Positions 9,240-20,030 are shown, numbered from the stretch's first letter. The stretch is 30,809 bases of DNA from Chara braunii (GCA_003427395.1 BFEA01000364.1:409610-440418), one strand, 5' to 3'. Notes: generated by a model from the letters alone, not told the origin. Made by a program: numbers and translations.

Positions 9240-9880
9240 TATGTAAGATGGGTATAAGGATTCAAGAACTTGAAGATTCATGAACTATCTATATGGAATA
9301 AACTTNGGGTGGTGAGAGTACTTACATTGGTGGGTTGGTTTGCATGTGACTAAATGGGATGNCTNGTTTGTTTAAGTTCATTACTATAGGTAGTTGCTTT
9401 AGTTGCTCGCCACGTGCTAGAGCTACAGGAGTTAGTGTCAATTCGTGCATTTTCTGTAATAACTTCTTTTACTTAGGTTAATTCTTGCATTTTCTGAGAT
9501 CTTTTTGGCTTTGTATAAATCTTGGCAAGCTACTTTTCCTACGGGAAGCGNTGCCGNAATTTTTACAAATCCAAGAAGTTAGCCAACTTTTTGACTTGTC
9601 AAAATTCAACTTGTCTTTTTCATATATCTGGCTTAGTTAAAATCTGGGAAGTCTTCTTTTCTAAAGAGAGTGCTGCCCAAATTTTTGCTAATTCGGAGAG
9701 TTAGACAAAAATTGAACTGAGGGAAGCCAAAGTTACTTTCAAAATCTGAACTTAGCATTTAGAGACAACTGGGTGTGGGCGTTCATCGGGTGCCTGTTGA
9801 ACTTGACTCCTGAGATACCCGGTTGTGACCTTCCTTAACTGGCCGACTTATCCATCTTTGGCCTTAAACCTTCACCTTGA
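9240..9880. other. AT-rich non-coding stretch
   Basis: I see no gene, RNA or mobile-element edge here. TTTTCTGT-type strings (9450-9500) recur, but without clear structure. Confidence 0.4.
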
Positions 9881-10035
9881 AAAAGAAGAAAAAGAGAAAG
9901 AAGATAAAGAAGAAGAAAATGATGAAGAGGAAAAAAACAGCAAGGAAGAAGAAGAAGTAAAGAAAAAGCAGCAAAGAAGAAAATTAGTAAGAAATGGATT
10001 TGCAAAGAAGAAGAAGAAGAGGAAAGAAAAAAAAC
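9881..10035. repeat. purine-only tract, GAA/AAG rich
   Basis: About 155 bases are almost entirely A and G on the plus strand, built from imperfect AAG/GAA triplets. The Lys/Glu-rich ORF here (9825-10082) is a composition artefact. Such tracts can adopt triplex (H-DNA) structure. Confidence 0.7.
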
Positions 10036-10119
10036 TACATGTTGTTCTTATTAGGAGGACTCTAACTTCATACCGGTCATGAAAAAAAAAAAAAAAAAAT
10101 CCAACTTTTTTTCCATTTA

Positions 10120-11132
10120 TTTCTAGGCTACCAGCCGGGCCGCCCGGGTCCCGGGTGGCCAACCCGTGCAAGGATCAGGTAAGGTCCCAGCAAAAAAAAA
10201 AGAAAAAAAAAAAATCCAAAAATTCTAAAAACACACTATGTTATGCACAAAAATAAACTGAACAACTTTTTTCTCAGGGTCACATCAAAATTCTTCACCA
10301 AATTTAAAATAAAAAATAAAATTCAAAAATATTTTATTTATTCATTTATTTATTTTTTATTTTGGCCCGGCCGGGCAAGTTACCCAGGGCCACTCTGGTA
10401 GCCTAGATTTATTATTTTTTTATTTTTTTAACCAATTTTTGTTTAAATCGTAAATCAAGTCAAATTCAAAAATGAAACGTATACGATTTTAGGGTTTTGC
10501 AACCCCTACAACCCCATATATATATATTTATTTCCTAGGAAGTTTTTTATGCTTGTCCAGGCACCCGGGCGTGACGCCCGGGGGGGGGGTTTGCCGGAGA
10601 TACCTAGATGTGCAAAAAAATATAACAAAAAATAAATTGCCTTTCTATGCTTTCCACGAGGACCCCAAATCCGGGCTCTTTTCAATTTTTGAGAGTTGGC
10701 TATCAAGGGTGGGGAACGGGGGTACAAATTTTTCTTAAGGGGGCTAAGGAGGTTTAAACTTTAAAGGGGGAAGTGTTAGTGTGGTTTTCTTATTTTCTTT
10801 TTTATCTTCGATTTGATGCGGAATTGTGATGCGACCCTGAGACAAAAGTTGGTTGTATTGCAATTCTACACAACATATTTGTTTTTTGAAATTTTTTAAC
10901 TTTAGTTTTTATTTTTATTTTTTTTTGCTTTGGGGTTGCTTGGAACCCTGCCTAGGGGTCATGCCCGACTGGGCACCCGGGCGTGTATCTAGGCACAAGT
11001 ACGGTGCCTGGGGGCGCAAAAAAACAACCTAGTTTATTTGTTTTTTTTTTTAAACAGTATCCCAAAAAATGGGCCCCAAAGTAGGCCTCCTGGTCGTGGC
11101 TAAAGTGGACTTTTCCTAACACGGGTGTCACA
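10120..11132. repeat. complex foldback region with LTR-like ends
   Basis: Long inverted similarity links 10190-10315 to 10810-10930: the left side reads AACTTTTTTCTCAGGGTCAC, and the reverse complement of the right side reads AACTTTTGTCTCAGGGTCGC. GC-rich palindromes with CCCGGGTGCC-type cores recur at 10125-10165, 10365-10405, 10555-10585 and 10965-11000. Superimposed is an LTR-like unit, 10774-11121 or 11132, with TGTTAG at one end, CTAACA (or TGTCACA) at the other, and the polypurine string AAAGGGGGAAG directly before 10774. No coding capacity or second LTR is seen. It may be an LTR inside a larger foldback, or only the foldback. Confidence 0.45.
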
Positions 11133-14100
11133 TAGCGCCCTCCCAATAACCCTTCACGAGCTGTATTCACGAAAAAAAAAAAAAAAAAACAGATTCTTTG
11201 AACGTAAAACACCTTGGATACAGATTGTAGAGTACCAGTAAGATTGTGCCCTAAGTTTCATAGTTATCAACTATCCGTGTAATGCGTCATGCCTCATTGG
11301 CAGAGCAAAAAATAAAGGATGAAAAGAAAAAGAAAAAACACAGACAACCAATAACTAAAGAACCTAATTTTCTAGGTAGATGCGTTCTTTGGAGTACCTG
11401 TTTGAGCAGACTTCCTTCACAACCTTCACCGACCTCCTTTCATTTCCCTTTGTTCCTTCTTGCTTTTTTTTTTCTCCCCAATCGTGCCGTCAAGTCTCGA
11501 AATAAAAGGTTTGCCGACCATCCAAGGAGCTCTAAAAAAGTTAAAATTTCGAAAAAACGACCATCCAAGGTACTAGTGGTTTAAACTACAAAACCATCAT
11601 TGTGACACTTTACTGGTAGTTAAGATAAACAATAGAAAAGTAGAAGCGTTGTTCATTATGACTGAGGAGTTTCACAGCGTCAATAGTTTTTTGAGAAGTC
11701 TTCAACAACCCCACGGTAGTCGGATCGGTCGAATGCTCTGGGAATCGGTTGTCCATGGACGATGCATCGAGAAGGAGTTGAAGTTAATGGTTACGTGTTT
11801 AGTGCATAGTTAAGTGGATTAGTTTTTTAATTATTATGACAATGTATCATGAATCATCAAAAACTGTGACGATAAATTAGACATTTCTTATAGAGTAGAC
11901 TACATGAACGGTGGAAAGCAAAAAAATATTTTTTTACTGATTGGAGCTGAGATGTAGATGACACATGCATCTATAAAATCTCATAGGAAGTGTGGAGATT
12001 TGAATGATGTGTAACATTTGACCTATACGCTGTTAAATAAGTCCATTGTTAACTTAAACAAAAGTAGTCATTCGCAATGAACTAACAACGATCGTGAACA
12101 TAATAACCAATGATATAGAAATATATTTATTGCTAAGGTTTTTTTTTTTTTTTTTACTCCATCGTGTAAATATTTAAACTTATTTTTGTACTATGTGTAC
12201 ATCATTTTTTTTTATAACGGAGCATTGGTTGGCCTCAAATAGGAAAACAAAAATCTTTGACTAACCGAAATATCAAGAAATATATAAACACATTGCAGTG
12301 ACAAAAAAATTAACGCATTGAGAGTAAAAGGTACTTAATATTTCTATGTTGTGTGACAAACATATTAACAAAAGTATCAAAGCTTATTATATATGTGCTT
12401 AAAGGCGAGACAATACAAATGACTGTATGCATATAGTTGTTTCTCAATATTTCTTTTCCATTTTTTTTTTTCCATATATATATATTTTTAAGGTAATATT
12501 TGTTATTTTAAAGTGTCTTTAATAAATTTTGGATTCATTATTTTGCATCATCATGATGTAATTAATGTGTGTTATGGATTTAGCAGTATTGTACTGAACC
12601 GCATTATAAAAGAGAAAAAAAAAAAAAACAGAAGTATATATCGCACTAACATAGAAATGACCGAACATCATTCAAATTGTATTGCCTCTAGCGATTACGG
12701 TTACAACGAGTGGTGGAGCATTTCCCTACCCATACGGGTCAATAGTAAAATATGAAATATGCAACTGTGAATTATTTGTGGCTGTTATAAAATTCATTGA
12801 AATCAACGTATATAATGTGAAAAATGGGAGCATCAAGCAAAATCTTAAGAAACAACATTACATTTACATGGAGAAAATAATGCGAATGCATTGAGCAAGA
12901 GTAAAAAACTGAGAGATTGGTCATCTTTCACAACGGAGTTTGAGATCATGCCTCAACCTTCTATGCGGCTGCATGTTAGACGGCTCACAGGACTCAACAC
13001 TGTGGATTATCATAGACAATGAAGGTCAGATTATCTGCAAAAATCAATAATGATAAGCAGACCTAGTATTTTACTAGATATACATAAGACTTATTGAAGA
13101 TGCTATATTAAGTAAAGAAGGGTAATTTTTTGTGGTAGTTAATTGAAGGTTAATATAACAATCAACGATAATATATTAAATTATTAATTTGACATATATT
13201 TAAAAAATTCATATTTTGGGTGCCGAATAAATGATAAAAAAAAAAGTATGCGAGTGTATCAAAATATTTTTTTTTTCTGTTTTTGTATACAAATTTTAAA
13301 ACATGGCAAAAGTAAGAATTTTTTTTTTCATTCAACATATAATATTAAGCACAAAGTGCTGCTCATTTGAAAAAACATATAATATTAAGACAAATTTTAA
13401 AACATGGCAAAAGTTAGATGTTAAAAATTTACAAGAAATAAGGACGAAAATCAAATTATCATACCCTTTTGGTTGCCATCTGATAGTAATTTCCTCAAAA
13501 TTGATACGAATGAGCTGAAATAATTGACAAAATTCATAAAAGTTCTTAATAATCGAACTTATATGCAATTGAAACACAATACACTCTTAAATTGACACTT
13601 TTTTGCTTTCATGTTTAGATTATTTCACCATGTTATGCGAAAAATGTAAAACGAGATATCCCACCTAACGTGTTAGTTCAACTGCTGAAAAAAATACAAA
13701 TTGCAAAAAACAAAACTTCCTATTTAAAAAAAAGAGTATTTTGGCGAAATTGTAGTTTATTCTTTTTACATGAAACATGGCAAAAAGCGCCGGGGGCCAC
13801 CAAATCACTTTGGAGGTCATGTTTTCACCCTGTAAAATACTTTCCCGCCACTTTTACACAACAGGCGTTATGGGCTAACCCAAGGTGCAAAAATGACACG
13901 AAAAATCATTTTGGGCCTTGCGATATTTTTTGGCCTGTGTAAGGGGAAATTAATACATGGGTTTCAGTGTAGGGTGGGTTTAAATTTTCTCCCATTTTGA
14001 AAAACATCAAATTTGAGATAAGAAGAAAAAAAACACAGCCCTCCTAGTCAAAAAAGAAAAAAAAACTGACCCCGCTCGTCGCGAATTCCTATTGGTCACG

Positions 14101-14550
14101 AATTTCGTAACTGGCGACCGACCGCCTTTCACAGACCTCGTGAACGGTGAACACCGTAACGACACTGATTGGAGGTAACCTTCTCTCTACATACAGGAAT
14201 AGTGACATGGCCGACGTTCTGTTCCGGTAAAGATGATTTGTCGTGGATCCGAGACCCATGCGACTTGAGAGATTCAAAGTTAATTGTCCTACTCAACGAA
14301 ACGAAAGCTATAAACATCACGTATGACTCTCACTCGGTAGGTGACTTGTCACACTTGATATGATAACTTTCTATTTCTGGTTGAGGAAATAAACAACATT
14401 CCTTTCCTGGCTGGCAAAGCAAACCCTCTCCTTTCCTTACGGACAGTCGTCTTTCCTCCCGTTTCATGGAACCATAATGAAAAGCAAGGAAAAAAAGGGA
14501 AGTCCTTGTACACATCCGTTAAAATTGGAAAAATTGTAGAGAAAATTAGC
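11133..14550. other. AT-rich gene-poor stretch
   Basis: There are several A or T homopolymers and no credible ORF. A short local duplication is visible: TTTTAAAACATGGCAAAAGT at about 13296 and 13398, and ACATATAATATTAAG at about 13336 and 13375. I see no RNA gene or transposon end. Confidence 0.45.
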
Positions 14551-14704
14551 AATTAATCATGACCCCTGCGCAAGGATGGCCCACGTACATCAAAAAATCG
14601 TCCGATTTGCTTTAAAAAAAAAAAAAAAAAAAGGGTGTTCCTGCCATGCATGAAAGGGCGAAGAGTACGACAACACGATTGAACCGAACAAGGGAAAACA
14701 ACGC

Positions 14705-14871
14705 GGGAGTAAAAAGAACGAGTTATAATTGAATTAAAAGCCAATACACAGTTTCGAATTGCCGTACGGGCAATGTATACAACACAACTTCTGGTCACGT
14801 AGGGTGCCGGGCGTGCAATTGCAAACTTTATCTTGCCCAATAATGCTATTATAACTCGTTCTTGTGACTCG
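14705..14871. mobile_element. small TIR element (GGGAGTCAC family), copy 1, decayed
   Basis: The left end, GGGAGTAAAAAGAACGAG then TTATAATTG, mirrors the right end. The right end in reverse complement reads CGAGTCACAAGAACGAG then TTATAATAGC, and both continue with a CAGTTT/AAGTTTGCAATTGC block. It has the same terminal and subterminal sequence as the copy at 21549-21702. It is about 167 bp with no coding capacity, and no clear target duplication remains. Confidence 0.6.
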
Positions 14872-14913
14872 TGGCGGGAGCTGGCAGGACAGGATGGAAA
14901 CGAGAGGTTGTCC

Positions 14914-14998
14914 TATCCTCTCTCTCTCTCTTTGTAGCTCTCTCTCTCTCTCTCCCCCCCCCCCACACACACACACGTACGCGGGCACGGGTGTGTGC

Positions 14999-15058
<60 letters not shown>
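14914..15058. repeat. CT, C, CA and GA microsatellites
   Basis: A run of CT dinucleotides is followed by ten C, a CA run, and then a (GA) array of about 28 units (15001-15057). Confidence 0.95.
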
Positions 15059-15059
<1 letters not shown>

Positions 15060-15078
15060 TGCTCGTGCGTGTGTATGT

Positions 15079-15358
15079 NNNNNNNNNNNNNNNNNNNNNN
15101 NNNNNNNNNNNNNNNNNNNNNNNNNNNNNNNNNNNNNNNNNNNNNNNNNNNNNNNNNNNNNNNNNNNNNNNNNNNNNNNNNNNNNNNNNNNNNNNNNNNN
15201 NNNNNNNNNNNNNNNNNNNNNNNNNNNNNNNNNNNNNNNNNNNNNNNNNNNNNNNNNNNNNNNNNNNNNNNNNNNNNNNNNNNNNNNNNNNNNNNNNNNN
15301 NNNNNNNNNNNNNNNNNNNNNNNNNNNNNNNNNNNNNNNNNNNNNNNNNNNNNNNNNN
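15079..15358. other. assembly gap of 280 N
   Basis: Unknown bases lie between a GA array and a GAT array, which is probably why assembly failed here. Confidence 1.
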
Positions 15359-15385
15359 TGATTTTCTTTCTTACTGATCATAATG

Positions 15386-15446
15386 ATCATGATGATGGTG
15401 ATAATGATGATGATGATGATGATGACGATTGTGGTGGTGGTGGTGG

Positions 15447-15503
<57 letters not shown>

Positions 15504-15532
15504 CAACGACGATATAGATGATGATGATAATG
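15386..15532. repeat. (GAT)n trinucleotide array with GGT interruption
   Basis: About 150 bases of GAT triplets are interrupted by a GGT run at 15431-15448. The array abuts the 3' side of the minus-strand SINE-like repeat that follows. This is a typical place for a SINE-associated simple-repeat tail. Confidence 0.95.
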
Positions 15533-15552
15533 CCACCTACTTTTTTGTGGCC

Positions 15553-15665
15553 TGGTATATGGGCTCGGTGGTGAACCCACATTCGTGCTCATGACCTGAT
15601 TAATACCAGGTTCCTCTCTGTAATGCTATGTAGTTCCACTTTAGGAATGTACCCCTTTCCAACCT
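15553..15665 (-). repeat. SINE-like repeat, copy 1
   Basis: It is homologous in the same orientation to 17877-17995, sharing GGGCTCGGTG-TTGAACCCA, GCTCATG and TAATGCTATG/TCATGCTATG. Read on the minus strand it has a Pol III A-box-like TAGCATTACAGAGAG. It also has an arm ACCTG...CAGGT in the anticodon-arm position and a B-box-like GGTTCACCACC. Its 3' side runs into an (ATC)n array. The tRNA-derived SINE reading is an inference. Confidence 0.45.
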
Positions 15666-16157
15666 TTCTCTTTGTCTTCATCCCCCCCACCCCCCCCAAG
15701 AAAAAACAAAGAAGAAACCCCTAGAGAGGACACGGAAGCTCCGCAGTTGTGTGAAAAAAAAGGAATGGAAAGGTAAAAATGAATCTATTGGCGGGGAGTT
15801 TTCTGTACTTGCGTGGATTGTCGAACAATGGGCTTCGCTCCTGTACGCACCGGACAGTTGGCCTCGCTCCACTACACACCGAGTGTGCAAAATGAGAATC
15901 CTCTAGAACATTGCGCGAATAATAATGGAGTGAGGCCTGATATGTGTGTTAGAACTATGCTAAAATCCTCATAATGTAGTTGGGTCCTCTCAGACACGGA
16001 CCTGATCTGATACGTTTGAGTTCTGTGTATTCTTTGATTTCTTCATCATAATCATTGACAATGCCATGATGGTGATCGTTATCATCATGATGAGGATGAT
16101 GAGGATGATGAGGTGGTGCGTCTCTTTTCATTGTTCGCGGGGATTGTGGGGATTAAG
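15666..16157. other. intergenic, short GAT/GAG repeat near 16060-16115
   Basis: There is no gene. ATGATG/GAGGATGATG triplets recur near 16080-16110 and resemble the array at 15386. Confidence 0.4.
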
Positions 16158-17872
16158 GGGGCTCGTTCCCGATTCAAATTTCGAAATTCGAATTTCGGCA
16201 AGCGACCGACGGCGGCGTAGGCATCCCTTGTGCCTGACGGCAGCAACGTTTGTCGCCGGAAGCGTCTGGGTACGGGGTGACGGCTGCGTGTCAGCGGGCA
16301 CGCCGAACGTACATGTACATGTCCGAGGCACCAGACACGCTGTCACACGATTGCCATCGTTGTCGTCTATGCAGGCCCACCTTTGTCGTCGATGTCTATG
16401 TCGTACACTCCGGTCGTCACTCGCACCATCGCTGTTGTGGGGCCCGACGCACGTGGAGTCTTCTGTACTTGGCGACGCCCATGTCGACAGTACCAGTTTC
16501 AGCGATGGACATGAACGGGGAGGCGGGTCGTGACACAATGAGCAAGGCGGGAAGGACGACGGTGGCAACGACCGTGAACGCCATCCTCTTTTGGTGTCAA
16601 TTGCAGAGGAACGAGGGGAGGCACCCCTTGACACAGACGACGACTAGAATTGCTGCCTCAGAGGATGCCTATTGTTCCCCGACGCCACCTAAACCAATGC
16701 TGGAGACTTTGATGATCGTACAACAACAGGCACTTGCCCACCATCGTTGTCGGGATGGGGGTTTACGATGACCGTTCGCGAGGGGGCCGACGACCTCCCG
16801 CTACACAGCCGGAATGAGAGATTCACGCCGCCATCACCTTCATCGCCGCTGAGCCCCTGCTGGAGATGTTCGGTGTAGGACTGCCGATAAGCGCCGTCGC
16901 GGCTTCCACACAGCTCTGTAGCTGCCCACTCCTGGGTGGACCCACTTCCCCGCAGCACGGTCTGTGACCGTCTGTCATCCGCCCCCTCGTCGGATGTGTC
17001 CGACAGAGGTTGCAAGTGCGGTGGTAGGTGCGCGTACCCAGACCGCTCCGATGGCCTTGATTTTCTCGACGGGCTTTGCCCAGCCCGCTGGCCACCACCC
17101 TGCTCCCCTGCAGACCTGCAGATCCCCGGGCGCCCCTCCATCCTGACGTCCTTCTTCAAAGACTGTCTTCTGCAGGCAGGTTGCGGAACGCTGCCAAGGA
17201 TGCACACATGGAAGACAACTAAAAGGAGGAGCAAGAGAACGACCAGCACCAGCAGTTGCAGCCTCTGAAAGTCGTTGGCCATGAAAGGCACATGGACGAC
17301 GGCAGCAGCAAGAAGACAACAGTGGACGTCCAGAAAATGGTGAGGGACAGTGGTGCAAACAGCCGATCGCATCTATCGACAAAAGAAGGGTAATGTATTC
17401 CGTTGCTTAAGACACTGCGCAATCGGGAGAGCGGGGGTCGGCTGAAGTATTCGAAGCTGCGGACCGTTGGGCGCCGGCTTCCCGCTCGGGGCCAAGGGCG
17501 GCGACGCAAGACGGCCCATTTTCGATGTTGCGGGGGCTGGCAGATCGCCAACGGGGACTGTTGGCGGACAATTCCATGATGCCGACCGTTGCCGACTGAA
17601 GATGTCCGTCGACGGGCCGCCAGGAACAGCAATGGACCAGCTGCGTCGAAAAATGTTGTCTTGAGAGCTGCCGTCGACACCCCGATTCTTCCGGATGGTC
17701 GACCTCTGAGGGACCTCGGGAGGTCCCTCGGGGAACGTGTCGAAATAGCTGTAGCCCGAGGAATCCCAGAGGAAATGTTTTCACTTTTTTTTTTCGATTT
17801 CTTCCCCGAGGATAAGTGGAACGATGAATTCCTCGGGGGATTTACGTGCCCGCGGAGTGTCAAACGAGCCCC
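16158..17872. mobile_element. possible PIF/Harbinger-type element
   Basis: The right end GGAGTGTCAAACGAGCCCC (17854-17872) is the inverted form of the left terminus of the element at 23314. The inner 170 bases match as well: the reverse complement shares TCGTTCCAC, ATCCTCGGGGA and GAGGGACCTC-GAGGTCCCTC. The left end GGGGCTCGTT (16158-16167) matches only ten bases, and the flanks AAG and TAG match only partly, so the left border is uncertain. If correct, the element is 1715 bp and large enough to be a decayed coding copy. Confidence 0.4.
16689..17372 (-). CDS. unrecognised ORF inside the possible Harbinger-type element
   Basis: A 227-codon frame. Residues about 40-60 form a Leu/Val-rich segment. 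The middle and C-terminal part is Ser/Gly/Asp/Arg rich, with a QSYTEHLQQGL-type motif followed by an acidic stretch and LSFRLCSG. Acidic Ser/Gly-rich N-termini of this look occur in Myb/SANT-like DNA-binding proteins carried by Harbinger elements, but that is recollection, and no DNA-binding domain is visible. Other long frames overlap in this GC-rich DNA, so it may be a fragment or chance. Confidence 0.25.
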   Translation of the reverse strand: MRSAVCTTVPHHFLDVHCCLLAAAVVHVPFMANDFQRLQLLVLVVLLLLLLVVFHVCILGSVPQPACRRQSLKKDVRMEGRPGICRSAGEQGGGQRAGQSPSRKSRPSERSGYAHLPPHLQPLSDTSDEGADDRRSQTVLRGSGSTQEWAATELCGSRDGAYRQSYTEHLQQGLSGDEGDGGVNLSFRLCSGRSSAPSRTVIVNPHPDNDGGQVPVVVRSSKSPALV

Positions 17873-17876
17873 TAGG

Positions 17877-17995
17877 TTGGTTATGCTACATGGGCTCGGT
17901 GTTGAACCCAAATCCGAGCTCATGGCGTGTTGACTAACAGGTCTCTATCTGTCATGCTATGCGGCTGCCCTGTGGGAAAGCCCCTTCCCAGCCCC
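17877..17995 (-). repeat. SINE-like repeat, copy 2
   Basis: On the minus strand it carries TAGCATGACAGATAGAG (17943-17959). This has the length and ends of a tRNA D-arm/A-box region. It also carries GGTTCAACACC (17899-17909), which fits the B-box consensus GGTTCRANNCC. It matches copy 1 over about 110 bases. Its 3' side is cut by the Harbinger-type element, whose terminus lies four bases away. Confidence 0.5.
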
Positions 17996-18263
17996 GCTCA
18001 CAATCCCACCGCCAAAGGATGTGTCACATCACGGGCCCTTCGCCGCTTCGGCGAAAGTAACTTCCTAATGTTCCACCGACTTGAAGGGAGCATGGCGGAA
18101 AGAGCAGAGAACAGCAGAGCTGCTATTCGTGCTATCACTTTTGTCTCATTTGGCAGCGCGGTTCTGCTGTACTCTGCTCTTCCTCCTATGCTCCCTTCTC
18201 TGGCATTTGTGCTCTTCTCTCCCCTTCTGTGCCCTTATCTTCCCTTCTCTGACACTGCAAGTA

Positions 18264-18272
18264 GACAAAAAA
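18264..18272. other. 9-bp target duplication, left
   Basis: GACAAAAAA directly precedes the TIR at 18273 and is repeated exactly at 19580-19588. Confidence 0.85.
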
Positions 18273-18445
18273 GGGATAATCGGTAGAAGGCGCCCATGCC
18301 AAAACCTTTTCGGTTTTGGCCGCCCGAAGTTTAGAGGCTCTGCACACAGGCTGTCCAATGTCGAAAATTTTCAACAGGTGTCAGAAACTTTTCAACAGTT
18401 TTCTACAGTCGAGCGGTCCACAATTTCCCCCCTCTTTGCCACATA

Positions 18446-18534
18446 GCCTGTCGAGGGGCAAGGTTTTTGGTCATGGCCAGGCGGACGGTTGGCCTGTCGA
18501 GGGGCAAGGTTTTTGGTCATGGCCAGGCGGACGG
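18446..18534. repeat. 46-bp direct repeat, two copies
   Basis: GCCTGTCGAGGGGCAAGG, TTTTTGGTCATGGCCAGG and CGGACGG occur twice in tandem inside the Mutator-like element, the second copy slightly shorter. Confidence 0.9.
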
Positions 18535-18750
18535 GTGCACAGTCCCTGACAATGCAAACTCGAGCCTGACAAAGCAAATGTGAACGCAATTTTTGAAAGG
18601 TAGGCGGACCACTGTCGAATTTCCGCCACCTGCAGGCTGGTGGAAAAGGTTGATGGAGGGCGGCTGTCAAAAGGACCATTCTGACACCTGTCAAAAGTTT
18701 TTTGAGCCGCAATTCTTTGAAAGTCTGTGTGCTGATGCAAAATTTTCGAA

Positions 18751-19281
18751 AACCTGGTTTTCGACAGCCTGTGTGGAGAGCCTCTTAGCCGTTTGGTACT
18801 ACCAGTCCAGTGACTTGCATGCGAGGTATGCTGCAGATTCGTGATCCTGCAGTGCCCTTGGAGCGATGCGTGGGCCTGTAGTACCTCGCATGCAAGTCAC
18901 TGGGCCTGTAGTACCAAACAGCTAACAGGCTCGCCACACAGGCTGTCAAAAACCTGGTTTTCGACAGCCTGTGTGGAGAGCCTCTTAGCCGTTTGGTACT
19001 ACCGGTCCAGTGACTTGCTTGCGAGGTATGCGGCAGATTCGTGATCCTGCAGGGCCCTTGGAGGGGTGCGTGGGCCTGTAGTACCTCGCATGCAAGTCAC
19101 TGGGCCGGTAGTACCAAACCGCTAAGAGGCTCGCCACACAGGCTGCCGAAAACCTGGTTTTAGACAGCCTGTGTGGCGAGCCTCTTAGCCGTTTGGCACT
19201 ACGGGCCCAGTGACTCGCATGCGAGGTACTACAGGCCCACGCATCGCTCCAAGGGCCGTACACGATCACGAATCTACGACA
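18751..19281. repeat. tandem 200-bp palindromic units (two full, one partial)
   Basis: Units start at 18751, 18951 and 19151, exactly 200 bases apart. In unit 1 the arms 18763-18828 and 18882-18947 are near-perfect inverted repeats (GACAGCCTGTGTGG to GCGAGGTA) around a 53-base centre. Unit junctions are again palindromic (GGCTGTC-AAAAACCTGGTTTTC-GACAGCC). In the partial third unit the left arm is followed by the centre in inverted orientation (19229-19281), and the right arm is missing. Confidence 0.9.
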
Positions 19282-19579
19282 TAACAGCGCCAGATTCATT
19301 TTGATGTAAAAGAGGCCGGAGGTGGTACCACTGAAGTATCGAATGAGGCCCACTAACGCTATTTTGAAAACGAAGGGCCCGACGGGTTCATGAATCTGGC
19401 GCAAAAACAGCGCCAATTTCTTAAACCGGTAAAAAAACAGGCCCAGGGAGATGTGGCCACGGCGCGAAGGCGCCTTTCACCCAGGCCGAAGACGTTTGGG
19501 CCGGTAGCAGCAGACGGTCAAGTTTCCGGCGCCCAAAACCGAAAAGGTTTTGGCGTGGGCTCTTTCTACCAATTATCCC

Positions 19580-19588
19580 GACAAAAAA
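19580..19588. other. 9-bp target duplication, right
   Basis: GACAAAAAA follows the right TIR and equals 18264-18272. Confidence 0.85.
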
Positions 19589-19662
19589 GGCATGACTTTC
19601 AAGGTTGAACCTGCTTATCCATAAAAAAGAAAACGAAAAAAAGAAAGATACAAGAAAGAAAG

Positions 19663-19663
<1 letters not shown>

Positions 19664-19749
<86 letters not shown>
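19664..19749. repeat. (GT)n(GA)n compound microsatellite
   Basis: About 22 GT units are followed directly by about 21 GA units. Confidence 0.95.
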
Positions 19750-19755
<6 letters not shown>

Positions 19756-19951
19756 TGGGAAATCCTTTCACCCTGGCAACCTGCTGTAAAAATTGTACTC
19801 GAACACCTCTCACTCGTCCCAGCACGAGACGCCACGACAAGAGAGGGGCGAAATTGCTCCTACCTCCACAATTAGTCAGCCCATTGGAAACGTGACCTTC
19901 CACGTCCAATCAAAATGAAATCGCGCAAACCAAGTCTGTGTCTGTCTTTGT

Positions 19952-19952
<1 letters not shown>

Positions 19953-20030
<78 letters not shown>

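Larger units (their letters stand above)
18273..19579. mobile_element. Mutator-like (MULE) non-autonomous element with internal palindromes
   Basis: It is 1307 bp. The terminal inverted repeats 18273-18324 and 19528-19579 begin GGGATAATYGGTAGAA and match at 47 of 52 bases. Each contains its own small palindrome, CCAAAACC-TTTTC-GGTTTTGG. Both sides carry the 9-bp direct repeat GACAAAAAA. A 9-bp duplication is the hallmark of Mutator-superfamily insertion. No transposase frame is present; the ORFs inside are by-products of repeats. Internal parts are a 46-bp direct repeat (18446-18491, 18492-18534) and 200-bp palindromic units (18751-19281). The intact target duplication and good TIR match suggest a fairly recent insertion. 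Confidence 0.85.

Noticed and set aside
14734-15594. Long ORFs running through the gap and GA/GAT arrays
   Set aside because: They consist of simple repeats (Glu-Arg, Asp or His runs) and unknown bases, with no protein signal.
16250-16771. 173-codon plus-strand ORF, Arg/His/Thr rich
   Set aside because: All frames in this GC-rich region are open by composition. There is no domain, and it conflicts with equally long opposite-strand frames.
18841-19416. ORFs sharing the peptide CVESLLAVWYY in the 18800-19400 region
   Set aside because: The same palindromic DNA unit is read in different frames and strands. The 200-base period is not a multiple of three, so no conserved protein is implied.
19421-19909. 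162-codon minus-strand ORF with Leu-Ser and Thr-His runs
   Set aside because: It is a translation of the (GT)n(GA)n microsatellite and of the Mutator-like right end.
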